Both the position numbers and the translations under genes were made by a program. This document shows positions 51,742-61,000 of a stretch of 64,000 nt of DNA, piece after piece (the stretch's first letter is position 1; each line of letters starts with the position of its first letter). Origin of the DNA: Sanguibacter hominis ATCC BAA-789 (GTDB taxonomy: Bacteria; Actinomycetota; Actinomycetes; Actinomycetales; Cellulomonadaceae); assembly GCF_012396185.1 (NCBI RefSeq), contig NZ_JAAXOW010000003.1:124001-188000 (forward strand), read 5' to 3'. A model generated the notes under the pieces. It worked only from the letters and a program-made list of their open reading frames with translations, searched no databases and was not told where the DNA came from.

Positions 51742-53064
51742 TCAGAGGCCGAGGGCCTTGAAGTCGCTCAGAGCCTTGTCCCACGACGCCGCAGCGTCCG
51801 TGTTCTGGTTGACGTCCACGCGGTCGATCGCGTCCTGGACCGTCTGGTGGATCGCGAAGTAGTTCTTGCCCTTGAACGGCTGCGGGACGCCGTCGATGGC
51901 CTTCGCGCGGGCGGAGAAGATGGCGCCGACGGGGGCGTCGTTGAAGAACTCGTTCTTGGCGTCGAGCAGGTCCTTCGAGGACTGCGCCTCGATCTGGCTC
52001 GGGAAGGTGCCGGCCGAGTTGAAGGCCTTGATCTGGACCTCGGGGGAGGTCAGCCACTGAGCGAGCTTCTTCGCCTCGTCGACGTTCTTGCCGGAGGCGG
52101 GGACGGTCAGGAAGGAACCGCCCCAGTTGCCGCCGCCACCGGGGAAGACGTCAGCGACGTCCCAGCCCTCGACGCCACCGGAACGCTCCTCGATCGGACC
52201 CGTCATCCACGCGGGGCACAGCATCGTCGCGAAGCCGTTCTTCTGGAACGCGGTGTCCCAGTCGCCCTGCCACTGCTTGAGGTGCGCGGACAGGTCCGGC
52301 GCGACGGCGAGGATCTGGTCGTACAGGCCCTTGACCGTGGTGTTCGACGCGAGGTCGGTGGGCTCACCGGTGGCCGGGTCCTCGTACGGGGCCTCGACCT
52401 GGCCGATCATGCCCTGGAGGATCGCGTTGGAGTCGTCGTACCAGGCGGAGTCGGACTTGGCGACGAACTGCTTGCCGACCTCGAAGTAGTGGGCCCAGTC
52501 GCCCTCGAGGAGCTTCGCAACCTCTTCGCGGTCGGTCGGCAGGCCGGCCTCCTTGAACAGGTCAGAGCGGTAGCAGACGGCCTCGGGGCCGATGTCGGTG
52601 CCGTAGCCGATGAGCTTGCCGGACGGCGTCTTGCCCTGGTTGAGCTTCCACTCGAGCCAGCGGCCGTCGACCGCGGCGTCGGTGAGGTCCGCGAAGGCGT
52701 CCTCGACCTGCGAGAGCTCCGGCATCCAGTCGATCTCGATGGCCTCGATGTCGGCGAGGCCGTCGCCGCCCGCGGCGATGCGGGTGGTCAGGTTGGCGCG
52801 CGCGTCCTTCGACTCGGCGGCCTTGGTGTGGACGACCTTGATGCCGGGGTTGGCGTCCATGTACTCCTTGAGGAGCTCGTCCGTGTAGCCGAAGTTGTTG
52901 AACGTAGCGACGGTCAGGGTGATGTCCTTCGCCCCGCCGGAAGTGCCGCCGCTCGCGCCCGGGGTCGCGGGCGTCTCCGTGTCGTTGCCGCCGCATGCCG
53001 AGGCGAGCAGCGAGATCGAGGCGATCCCCGCTACAGCGACCCACTTCTTGCTGTTCTTGCGCAC
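51742..53064 (-). CDS. Sugar ABC transporter substrate-binding lipoprotein (CebE-like)
   Basis: 440 residues. Lipoprotein signal: RKNSKKWVAVAGIASISLLASACGG with lipobox LASAC (Cys about 25). The rest follows the cluster-1 extracellular solute-binding fold (TLTVATFNNFGYTDELLKEYMDANPGIKV in pieces, LIGYGTDIGPEAVCYRSDLFKEAGLPTD). GTG 53064 is chosen because GAAGGAG lies five bases upstream and it starts the signal peptide; the longer frame runs into the operators. Cellobiose or cello-oligosaccharide is the inferred ligand from the CebR-type boxes. Confidence 0.93.
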   Translation of the reverse strand: MRKNSKKWVAVAGIASISLLASACGGNDTETPATPGASGGTSGGAKDITLTVATFNNFGYTDELLKEYMDANPGIKVVHTKAAESKDARANLTTRIAAGGDGLADIEAIEIDWMPELSQVEDAFADLTDAAVDGRWLEWKLNQGKTPSGKLIGYGTDIGPEAVCYRSDLFKEAGLPTDREEVAKLLEGDWAHYFEVGKQFVAKSDSAWYDDSNAILQGMIGQVEAPYEDPATGEPTDLASNTTVKGLYDQILAVAPDLSAHLKQWQGDWDTAFQKNGFATMLCPAWMTGPIEERSGGVEGWDVADVFPGGGGNWGGSFLTVPASGKNVDEAKKLAQWLTSPEVQIKAFNSAGTFPSQIEAQSSKDLLDAKNEFFNDAPVGAIFSARAKAIDGVPQPFKGKNYFAIHQTVQDAIDRVDVNQNTDAAASWDKALSDFKALGL

Positions 53065-53167
53065 TGTGACTCCTTCGTCCTGGCAGGCGTCGTCGCCGTG
53101 CCGTCCGCGTGCCTGCCCCTGATGGTCCGACACGATGTCCGGCGGCCCCGGTCCGGGTGAACCGAGG

Positions 53168-53268
53168 TGGAAGCGCTCCCACATGCAGACCTGCGCGGGT
53201 CTGACTCGAGTGTGGAAGCGTTCCCATGCCGCTGGTGTCATCGTGGCTTTGGTGTGGGAGCGCTGTCA
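53168..53268. promoter_or_regulatory. Three CebR/CelR-type operator boxes upstream of the sugar importer
   Basis: TGGAAGCGCTCCCA (53168-53181), TGGAAGCGTTCCCA (53213-53226) and TGGGAGCGCTGTCA (53255-53268) match the CebR box TGGGAGCGCTCCCA at 13, 12 and 12 of 14 positions. Start-to-start distances are 45 and 42 bases, about four helical turns, so bound dimers would face one side. The rest of 53065-53378 holds no gene; a fourth partial GGAAGCGCTC occurs at 53371-53380, at the end of the DUF2505 gene. Confidence 0.85.
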
Positions 53269-53378
53269 AGGCGGGGTGTGACCGGTGCCTCGTCGTCTGT
53301 TGCCGAAACAGTGAAACTGCAGGTCAGAGCGTCGCGACGAGCGCTCGTGTTGCGGAATCGTTATGGATACGGAAGCGC

Positions 53379-53885
53379 TCAGGCGCTCTCGCGCGCCCCG
53401 CCGAGCCAGGCGCGGACACGCTCCTCCTCGGCGTCGAGGACCGACCTCAGGGTCGTTGCCGCGGCCTCCTCGACTGCCGCGCCGAACACGGGGAGGGATG
53501 CCGTGACGGTCCCCTCGTAGGTGACGGTGCAGCCCTCGGGAGTCTCCGCGAGCGAGACCGTGCCCGACATCCGCACAGGCGTGCCCGTGATCTCGACCGC
53601 GACCGTCCCGAACCAGCGGCCAGGCTTCGGCGGCTCCCACACCTCGACGTGGCGCACCTCGAGGCGTGAGCCCACGAACGCGCGCACCTGCACGGGGATC
53701 TGCGTCGTGGGCATCGTCCTGCGCAGCGTGATCCGCAACGAACCGTCCGCCGCAGGGTCGACGACGCTCCCCTCGACGGTCGTCGACTCGACCGACGCGC
53801 GGAACACGACGAACTCCTCGTCGCTCATGAGCGTCATGAGCTCGTCCGGACGGACGGGAAGGCTCTGCTCGACGGACAGCCGCAC
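53379..53885 (-). CDS. DUF2505 (SRPBCC-like) protein
   Basis: 168 residues. RLSVEQSLPVRPDELMTLMSDEEFVVFRA, then LRITLRRTMPTTQIPVQVRAFVG and the end VFGAAVEEAAATTLRSVLDAEEERVRAWL fit DUF2505, a helix-grip (START-like) fold conserved in actinobacteria and linked to binding of a hydrophobic ligand. Function unknown. GTG 53885 follows GAGGAG. Divergent from the PdtaS gene. Confidence 0.88.
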   Translation of the reverse strand: MRLSVEQSLPVRPDELMTLMSDEEFVVFRASVESTTVEGSVVDPAADGSLRITLRRTMPTTQIPVQVRAFVGSRLEVRHVEVWEPPKPGRWFGTVAVEITGTPVRMSGTVSLAETPEGCTVTYEGTVTASLPVFGAAVEEAAATTLRSVLDAEEERVRAWLGGARESA

Positions 53886-53969
53886 GGTCGCTCCTCGATG
53901 CTGGGTCTCGGTCAGCACCGAGCCTAGTGCGTAGATCCCTGCGGGGCACGGGGCACCGACCCGTCTCGT

Positions 53970-53981
53970 TAGGCTGGGCGC
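53970..53981 (+). promoter_or_regulatory. Leaderless promoter of the PdtaS-type kinase gene
   Basis: -10 box TAGGCT (53970-53975), six bases, then GTG at 53982. Confidence 0.6.
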
Positions 53982-55451
53982 GTGTCCACGATGAGCGACC
54001 TGATCTCCCACCACGGCGACCTCGACCCGGCCGACGTCGACTGGCTCCACCTGCTCGTCGGCGACTGGCAGGTGATCTCCGACCTGGCGTTCGCCGACCT
54101 GGTCCTGTGGCTGCCGACCCGGGAGGGCGACTTCGTCGCGATCGCGCACTGCCGCCCCTCGACGGGGGCGACGGTGCACTACGACGACATCGTCGGGTCG
54201 CGGCCCCCGGCAGGACAGGTCGCGTGGCTGCGGCGCGCGCTCGACGAGGTGCGGTCCCAGCGCGAGCGTGAGCCCCGCTGGCTGGGCGCCTACGCCGTGC
54301 GCGAGGAGGCGGTGCCGGTCGTGCACCGCGGCCGCCCGCTCGCCGTCCTCGTCCGCCAGACCTACCTCGGCTCCGGCCGGACACCGAGCCGCCTCGAGCT
54401 CAACTATGTCGAGGCTGCCGACGGGCTGCTCGGCATGATCCCGCGCAGCGAGTTCCCCCACCCCGACTCGGCTGCAGGCCCCCGCCGTGGCGCGCCGCGC
54501 GTCGGCGACGGCCTCGTCCGCCTCAACTCTGAGGGCGAGGTGCTCTACGCGAGCCCCAACGCGCTCTCGTGCTTCCACCGGCTCGGCGTGCTCGGCCCGC
54601 TCGTCGGCGAGTCCCTCGTCGAGGTGACCGCCGAGCTCGTCGAGCAGAAGGCTCCCGTCGACGAGTCGATGCCGCTCGTGATGATGGGGCGTGCGCCGTG
54701 GCGCACGGAGCTCGAGTCCTCGACCGTGTGCCTCTCGGTGCGCTCGCTGCCGATCACCGAGGACGGCCGGCGCATGGGCGCCGTCCTCCTGTGCCGGGAC
54801 GTCACCGAGGTCCGTCGTCGTGAGCGCGAGCTGCTCACCAAGGACGCGACGATCCGCGAGATCCACCACCGCGTGAAGAACAACCTGCAGACCGTCGCGG
54901 CGCTGCTGCGCCTGCAGGCCCGCCGCATGAACGTCCCGGAGGCGCGAGCCGCGCTCGAGGAGGCGATGCGGCGCGTCGACACGATCGCGCTCGTGCACAA
55001 CTCGCTGTCGCAGACGATCGACGAAGAGGTCGAGTTCGACGACATGCTCGGCCGCGCGCTGCGGCTCGCCGCGGACATCGCGTCGGCGGACACCTACGTG
55101 CGCACGGTCTCGACCGGGTCGTTCGGCAAGGTCTCCGCCGAGGACGCGACGGCGCTCGCGCTGATCCTCACCGAGCTCGTGACCAACGCGGTCGAGCACG
55201 GGTTCGTCGGGCGGTCGTCGGGGACCGTGACGATCGACGCGCAGCGCGAGGGCGCGCACCTCGTGGTGCGCATCGCGGACGACGGCGTCGGGCTCGAGGG
55301 CGGCACCGCCCCGGGCTCGGGGCTCGGCACGCAGATCGTGCGGACGCTCGTCAGCAACGAGCTGCGCGGATCGATCGACTGGCACGGCCGCCCCGAGGGT
55401 GGGACCGAGGTCGTCGTGTCGGTCGACCTGCGCGGCGCACGGCAGGACTAG
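53982..55451 (+). CDS. pdtaS: PdtaS-type sensor histidine kinase (GAF-PAS-HisKA_2-HATPase)
   Basis: 489 residues, soluble. GAF domain (about 15-150), PAS domain (about 165-285), then HisKA_2 with the phospho-acceptor in REIHHRVKNNLQTVAALLRLQ (His about 295) and the ATPase part with ELVTNAVEHGF (N box) and IADDGVGLEGG (G1 box). This is the arrangement of M. tuberculosis PdtaS (Rv3220c), whose partner PdtaR is an RNA-binding antiterminator; PdtaR is not in the window. Placement near whiB matches Rv3219-Rv3220c. It may sense a cytoplasmic ligand such as a metal, NO or second messenger (family knowledge). Confidence 0.93.
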   Translation: MSTMSDLISHHGDLDPADVDWLHLLVGDWQVISDLAFADLVLWLPTREGDFVAIAHCRPSTGATVHYDDIVGSRPPAGQVAWLRRALDEVRSQREREPRWLGAYAVREEAVPVVHRGRPLAVLVRQTYLGSGRTPSRLELNYVEAADGLLGMIPRSEFPHPDSAAGPRRGAPRVGDGLVRLNSEGEVLYASPNALSCFHRLGVLGPLVGESLVEVTAELVEQKAPVDESMPLVMMGRAPWRTELESSTVCLSVRSLPITEDGRRMGAVLLCRDVTEVRRRERELLTKDATIREIHHRVKNNLQTVAALLRLQARRMNVPEARAALEEAMRRVDTIALVHNSLSQTIDEEVEFDDMLGRALRLAADIASADTYVRTVSTGSFGKVSAEDATALALILTELVTNAVEHGFVGRSSGTVTIDAQREGAHLVVRIADDGVGLEGGTAPGSGLGTQIVRTLVSNELRGSIDWHGRPEGGTEVVVSVDLRGARQD

Positions 55452-55496
55452 GCCGGACGGCGCGTTCACGCGCGAGCCGCCCGGCCGGAGCCTGCG

Positions 55497-56231
55497 TCAG
55501 GGGCAGGCTGCGACGTCCGCGACGACGCGGGCCAGGTCCGCGGGCCTGCTCCACATCGGCCAGTGGCCCGTCGGGAGGTCCACCACGTCCACGTTCGTCA
55601 GACGTCCCACCTCGGCGAACATCGGGTGCCCGCCGCTCGCGAGCTGGTGCACCTGCTCGCCGGAGATCGAGCAGCACACGAGGGTGGTCGGGACGTGGCG
55701 GCGGGCGTCGTCCGTCAGGGCGACGGGAGTGCGGATCGCGGCAGCAGGTTGCGGGACGGAGCGGGCCCGGAAGCGGGCGAGGGTGGCTGCGTCCAGCCCG
55801 TCGAGGCTCGCTTGCGCCCCGAGGACGTCGAACGGGGGCAGCGGCACCTCGGCCACCCCCTCGGGGAGGTCGGGAGCGGGGGTGGTGCCGGGCGTCACTG
55901 GGCCGCTGTCGACCCACACCACGTGGCTGATCGATCCCGGGTGGCGATCGAGGGCGACGCTCACCGGGGCGTTGGCCCCGCTGTGGGCCACGACGACGGG
56001 AGCCGTTCCTTCCTCGCCGGCGGCGCGGACCGCAGCCTCGATCGCGGCGACCTGGTCGTCGAGCGTCCGCCCGCACCGCTCCGGGTCGTCGCCGTCCAGG
56101 CCCGGAAGGGTCAACGGCACGGGTCGGTGACCCAGGGTGGTCAGCTCGGCTGCGACCTCGTCCCAGGCCCAGGCGCCGAGCCAGTGGCCGGCGATCAGCA
56201 GGATGGTCGGTGAGCTCGTGTGCGTCGTCAT
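55497..56231 (-). CDS. Alpha/beta hydrolase
   Basis: 244 residues. ILLIAGHWLGAWAWDEVAAEL provides the oxyanion hole (HW) and VVVAHSGANAPVSVAL the nucleophile elbow, with A-H-S-G-A in place of the usual G-X-S-X-G. ALTDDARRHVPTTLVCCSISGEQVHQLASGGHPMF carries the late acid and LPTGHWPMW the catalytic His. Similar to esterases of the salicylate/methyl-ester type. Substrate unknown. Divergent from the YafY-type regulator, its likely controller. Confidence 0.85.
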   Translation of the reverse strand: MTTHTSSPTILLIAGHWLGAWAWDEVAAELTTLGHRPVPLTLPGLDGDDPERCGRTLDDQVAAIEAAVRAAGEEGTAPVVVAHSGANAPVSVALDRHPGSISHVVWVDSGPVTPGTTPAPDLPEGVAEVPLPPFDVLGAQASLDGLDAATLARFRARSVPQPAAAIRTPVALTDDARRHVPTTLVCCSISGEQVHQLASGGHPMFAEVGRLTNVDVVDLPTGHWPMWSRPADLARVVADVAACP

Positions 56232-56264
56232 GGGTCGATGCTCGCAGCGCCCGGCGACAACGGT

Positions 56265-56283
56265 ATGTCACCATCTCTGACAT
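56265..56283. promoter_or_regulatory. Inverted repeat between hydrolase and YafY-type regulator genes
   Basis: ATGTCA (56265-56270) and TGACAT (56278-56283) separated by seven bases, in the 87-base divergent gap; a likely site for the adjacent regulator. Confidence 0.5.
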
Positions 56284-56318
56284 GATCATCGGACGCGGAG
56301 CATGAGGACGAGCACGCG

Positions 56319-57029
56319 GTGAAGCGGACGGAACGGCTGCACGCGCTGTCCGAGACCCTGCGCCGCAGCGGCCCGCGCGGATGCACGGCGCAGCGCCTCG
56401 CCACGGACCTCGGCGTCTCCGTCCGCACGATCAAGAGGGATCTCGCGGCTCTCGACGCCGCCGGTACGCCCGTCTGGTCGCGGCCGGGGCCGGGCGGCGG
56501 CTACGGGCTGGCCGCCCGCACCAGCCTCCCGCCCGTGAGTCTCTCGCCCGCGCAGGCGGTCGCGCTCCTCGCCGCGGTGTCCGCCGCGCGCGACGCCCCG
56601 TTCGCCGACCTGGCCGCGACCGGCGTCCGCAAGGTCCTCGACGTCCTCGACCCGGTGTCGCAGGCGCGGGCCGAGCAGCTGGCAGGACGCATCTGGGTGG
56701 ACTCCGCCCCGGCGTCGCGCCGGACCTGGTCGGCGCTCGAGCAGGCGATGGCGGAGCGGCGGGTGGTACGGATCCGCTTCGTGGCGCGGGACGGCGCCGT
56801 CACCACGCGGGACGTCGATCCAGTCCTCTTCGCTCAGGCGGGCGGGAGCTGGTACCTGATCGGTTGGTGCCGCCTGCGGCGCGCGATGCGCTGGTTCCTC
56901 GTCGCGCGGATCGCGCGGGCGAGCGTGACGTCGACCCCGTGCGACGAGCATGCCGTCGCCGACGTCGGCGTCCCTCCGGCAGGCGCGCGGCCCGTGCACG
57001 AGGGACCGCACGTGCCAGGGGCCGTGTAG
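56319..57029 (+). CDS. YafY/DeoR-like HTH regulator with WYL domain
   Basis: 236 residues. N-terminal HTH_11 (TERLHALSETLRRSGPRGCTAQRLATDLGVSVRTIKRDLAALDAAGTPVWSRPGPGGGY in pieces) and a WYL-type ligand domain (RVVRIRFVARDGAVTTRDVDPVLFAQAGGSWYLIGWCRLR). The canonical W-Y-L triplet is present in GSWYLIGW. GTG 56319 has GAGGA nine bases upstream. It sits divergent from the alpha/beta hydrolase, and this pair interrupts the usual pdtaS-whiB neighbourhood. Confidence 0.9.
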   Translation: MKRTERLHALSETLRRSGPRGCTAQRLATDLGVSVRTIKRDLAALDAAGTPVWSRPGPGGGYGLAARTSLPPVSLSPAQAVALLAAVSAARDAPFADLAATGVRKVLDVLDPVSQARAEQLAGRIWVDSAPASRRTWSALEQAMAERRVVRIRFVARDGAVTTRDVDPVLFAQAGGSWYLIGWCRLRRAMRWFLVARIARASVTSTPCDEHAVADVGVPPAGARPVHEGPHVPGAV

Positions 57030-57075
57030 GGGACCCGGGGGAGGGCCGGGGCCTGCTCCGCAGACCCCGACGACG

Positions 57076-57112
57076 GACGAGGCCGGCCCCGCCATGCGGG
57101 ACCGGCCTCGTC
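57076..57112. terminator. Terminator between the YafY-type and whiB genes
   Basis: 17-bp arms GACGAGGCCGGCCCCGC (57076-57092) and GCGGGACCGGCCTCGTC (57096-57112) with one mismatch; it lies between convergent genes. Confidence 0.75.
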
Positions 57113-57130
57113 GGACGTCGTGCGGAGGGC

Positions 57131-57379
57131 TCAGCCAGCGCGGCGAGCGCGCGCCGTACGGCGCTTGAGCGCGCGGCGCTCGTCCTCGGACATGCCACCC
57201 CAGACGCCCGCGTCCTGACCGGACTCGAGCGCCCACTTGAGGCACGTGTCGACGACGTCGCAGCGACGGCAGACCGCCTTCGCGTCGTCGATCTGAAGGA
57301 GCGCCGGACCGGTGTTGCCGATGGGGAAGAAGAGCTCGGGGTCCTCGGTCAGACACGCGGCGCGGTGACGCCAATCCAT
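57131..57379 (-). CDS. whiB1: WhiB-family Fe-S transcription factor, WhiB1 type
   Basis: 82 residues. Four cluster Cys: one in RAACLTEDPELFFP and three in AVCRRCDVVDTCLKWAL; GVWGGMSEDERRALKRR is the turn plus basic DNA-binding tail. Sequence and position beside pdtaS fit WhiB1, an essential NO-sensitive 4Fe-4S regulator that binds SigA. ATG 57379 is preceded by GAGGAG. The 221 bases upstream (57380-57600) hold its promoter region; no gene is seen there. Confidence 0.93.
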   Translation of the reverse strand: MDWRHRAACLTEDPELFFPIGNTGPALLQIDDAKAVCRRCDVVDTCLKWALESGQDAGVWGGMSEDERRALKRRTARARRAG

Positions 57380-57588
57380 GGGTACTCCTCGGGATGTGGA
57401 CGCTCCTGGGCACAGTCCTGCCCGGGGATCCATCGGTGGGGGAAAGTTGCGGCGACGAAAAGTCGACCTCATCAAGGTTCACACCGCAACGCCCTGATGA
57501 CAAGAGTGTGACGGTGACTATCTCGAAGAATGGCGTGAGGGTTTTGTCACAGGCCACAAGCCTTTACAGCCGCGCTCGTGCGTTCGCC

Positions 57589-57600
57589 TAGGGTGGTGGC
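57589..57600 (+). promoter_or_regulatory. Leaderless promoter of the small membrane-protein gene
   Basis: -10 box TAGGGT (57589-57594), six bases, then GTG at 57601. Confidence 0.6.
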
Positions 57601-58026
57601 GTGCATCGATCCCCGCTGGACGAGTCCCCTGCCCCCCCCGTCGTGCCGCAGGCGCTGCGCGTCGTGCTCGCGGCCGTGGTCGTCGAGGTCGTCGCTCTCG
57701 TCGCGGCTGGCGGGTTCACGCTCATCGAGCTCGTGCGAGGCAACGGCTCGGCCGGCATCAACATCTTCCTCGCCGCGTTCGCGTGGGCGCTCGCCGCGGT
57801 GCTCCTCGCAGCGGTGCGCGGTCTGCGGGACGGTCGGCGCTGGGGGCGGTCGCCCGTCATCACCTGGCAGCTCTTCCAGGCCGTCATCGCGATCACGTGG
57901 CTCCAGGCGGCGCTCAACCCGTTCGCTGTCGGGCTCCTCGTCCTCGCCCTGGGGATCGTCGTCGGGCTTCTCCTCCCGCCCGTCGTCGAGGCGACGACGC
58001 GCGACGCGCGCACGCCCGACGCCTGA
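57601..58026 (+). CDS. Four-helix membrane protein of unknown function
   Basis: 141 residues with four hydrophobic helices (LRVVLAAVVVEVVALVAAGG, INIFLAAFAWALAAVLLAAV, SPVITWQLFQAVIAITWLQ, PFAVGLLVLALGIVVGLLLP). The middle shows LRDGRRWGRSPVITWQLFQ, typical of a widespread actinobacterial membrane family without a known role. The start GTG is set by the leaderless promoter. Convergent with the EssC-like gene. Confidence 0.8.
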   Translation: MHRSPLDESPAPPVVPQALRVVLAAVVVEVVALVAAGGFTLIELVRGNGSAGINIFLAAFAWALAAVLLAAVRGLRDGRRWGRSPVITWQLFQAVIAITWLQAALNPFAVGLLVLALGIVVGLLLPPVVEATTRDARTPDA

Positions 58027-58070
58027 GCACGCCCCACCCGGACGACCCACCCGCTGGGTTCGCGGCGTCC

Positions 58071-61000
58071 TCACGGCTCGACGAGCTGGACAGGCTCGAC
58101 CAGGCGGCCGTGCACGAGAGCGCCGCGCCCGGGGGCGCCGGGACCAGGCTCGGTCGCACGGCCGAGCGGGCTGCCGAGCACGTCGACGCTGCCCGGCCGC
58201 CCCGGGTCCAGGACGATCCCCGTGCGGCGCGCCCGCGCGGTCGCGAGCGGCCCGCGCACGGCGCCGAGGGCGGCACCGGTCGTCGCCGTGAGGATCGCCC
58301 GCGTCACGGCGGGCACCGCCAGGAGACGCTCGAGCTCGACCGGGGCGCTCTGCGCGAGGAGCGGTACGTCGTCCACGACGACCACGAGGTCCTGAGCCTC
58401 ACCTGCTGACGCCGCCTCCTCGATCTCCGCCGCGAGCCGGACGAGGTCGGACGGCGAGCCGTCGACCGCGTGGTGCGCCGCCCCGGAGGCGGCGAGCGGA
58501 CCGTCGAGCGCGACGGTCACGACGCGCCCGGCTCCGTGCCGGGCGACGAGCAGCCCGGCCAGGTGGGCGGCCGCAGTCGAGCGACCCGCGCCGGGCGGGC
58601 CCACGACGAGCGCTCCGCGACCGACGTCGAGGAAGCGCACCCCGCCGTCGTCCCCACCCATCCCGACGGGGAGGTGCCACGGTCCGGGCGCCGGCCGGCC
58701 CTCGCGGTCTCGCCAGGCGGCGAGCGCGTCGTCGAGGTCGCGTCGGCGGACGCGCCCAGGGACGGGCGCGAGCCGCAAGGGCGGCGTGCGGGCGACCGTG
58801 TCACCGGCACGTGCCAGAGCAGCGTGGTCGTGGGAAGCCCCGAGGTCCGGGGAACCGTCGACGAGCGCAGGCCCCCCGAGCGGGGCGACCGCGGGGTTGG
58901 TTCGCGGTCCCGTGCCGGGCAGCAGCACCTGCGCGAGGAGCGGGCCGTCCGGCCCGAACCACACGGCGCGCCCCGGAGGGCCCCCGAGGCCTGCGAGGGC
59001 GGTCGGGACGCCGCGCGCGACGTCGGCGGCCTTGCTCCGGTCCCCGAGGACGACGCGCGAGCCGACGTGGGCGAGCAGCGTGCCCGGCAGGGCCCGCGCG
59101 GAGGCGAGCGCGAGGTGCACGACCGTGCTGCGCGCGAGCGCGACCAGAAGGTCCGGTCCTACGCCGCGGTCCACGAGCGCGAGCGCTGCGAGCACCGTCT
59201 CGAGGTCGTCGACGAGCAGGAGCGTCGGGTGCGCGTCCCGTGCACGCGCCAGGCGGTCGAGGAGGTCGGCTGCGCGGCGGGGGTCGCGCGCGTCGACGAC
59301 CGTGCCGAGCCCCGGCGCCGGCGTGCCCGCGAGGACCTCGCCAAGGGTGTGCACGTGCCACCCGCGCGCGAGCGCCGCGAGTCCGAGCAGGCGCAGCGCG
59401 CTGCTCCGTCCGCTCCCAGGCCCGCCCTCGACCACGAGGTGCCCGTCGCGCGCGGGGTCCCACCGGACGAGCGTGCGCCGCTGCTCCGCGGGCACGTCAG
59501 CGAGCGCGACCGCGAGCCCGGGACGTGGGTCGCTGACGCCCTCGACGTCGCCGAGCGTGACGCGTGCGGGCAGGCCGGGGAGCCACGGACGCCGCGGGCG
59601 AGCCTGTCCCGTGGCTTCCGCCGCCGCGCGGGCGGCGGTGACGAGACCGCGCAGGACGTCGTCGGGCGAGGTGTGCAGCCCGAGCGCGCGTGCCGTGCGG
59701 GTGCCCCACGCGGGGATCCGTCGGGCGTCGGGCGTGTCCACGGGCGCTGCGCTCGCGGCGTGCGCCACCTGCACCGTGCGGGCGCCGCTGCGGCTCGTGA
59801 CGACGACGGCGCGCCCCGGCGCGTGCGCGGGCAGGTCGGCGGCCTGGGGAGTGTCGACGACGTCGCGCGACTCGGCGGGGTCGTTGACGCGCAGCGCGAC
59901 CCGCAGCCCGAGGTTCGCGCGCATGTCCGCGTTGACGGCGCCGCCCGGCCGCTGCGTCGCGAGCACGAGGTGCATGCCGAGCGAGCGGCCCTGCGCGGCG
60001 AGGCGCAGGAGGGACGGGACGAAGTCGGGGAGGTCCTGGGTCATCGAACGGAACTCGTCGACGACGACGAGCAGCCGGGGGACGAGCTCGTCTCCCGGCC
60101 GGGCGAGCGCGCGGTGCTCGTCGAGGGTCGTCGCGCCCGAGGCGGCGAACAGGGCCTCGCGGCGGCGCATCTCCGCCTGCAGCCCGGTGAGCGCCCGCGC
60201 GGCGAGGCCGCGTTCGAGGTCGGTGACGATCCCGACGACGTGCGGCAGCCCGGCGCACGCGCCGAACGACGCGCCGCCCTTGTAGTCGACGAGGGCCATC
60301 GCGAGGTCCGACGGCGGGTGGGTGAGCGCGAGGCCGCACACGAGCGTCTGGAGGAGCTCGGACTTGCCCGCACCCGTCGTCCCCGCGACGAGACCGTGCG
60401 GTCCGTCCCGGGTGAGGTCGAGCTCGAGGACCTCGGGCGGGCCGACCCGGCTGGCGGCGAGCCCGAGCGGGGTGCGCAGACCGCTCGGAGGGACGCTCCA
60501 GCGGTGTGCGACGGCGTGGGCGACGGCGCCTTGGTCGCTCGTGGCGGGCAGCCCGAGCAGGGCGGCGAGCGGCACGACGGCGGGGAGCGCGCCACCTGCC
60601 ACGGCGCGGGAGGCGAGGTGCCGGGCGACGTCGTCGGCCCACGGGACGTCGACGCCGGGGCCGCCGACGCGGTCCGCGCACCACGCGGGGACGTCCGGCT
60701 CGTCGGCCACGAGGAGCAGGGACGCGGTGGGAGGGGCGCCGGCCCACCACCGGCTGAGGACGCCGTCGTCGAGGTCGCCGACCCGCACGACGACGAGCGC
60801 CAGGTCCTCGCCGTCGAGCGGTGACGCGCCCGTGACGAGGACATCGGGGCGGGTGATCGTGGCGCCGGGCACCCACCGGCACCAGGACCAGGCGCTCGCG
60901 GCGTCTGCGGTCGCGACGACGACGCGTCCGTGCGGGTGCGCCGCCGCCCATGCGCACACGTGCGCCCTGGCGCGCCGCTCGGCGCCGGGGCCGGTCGCGG

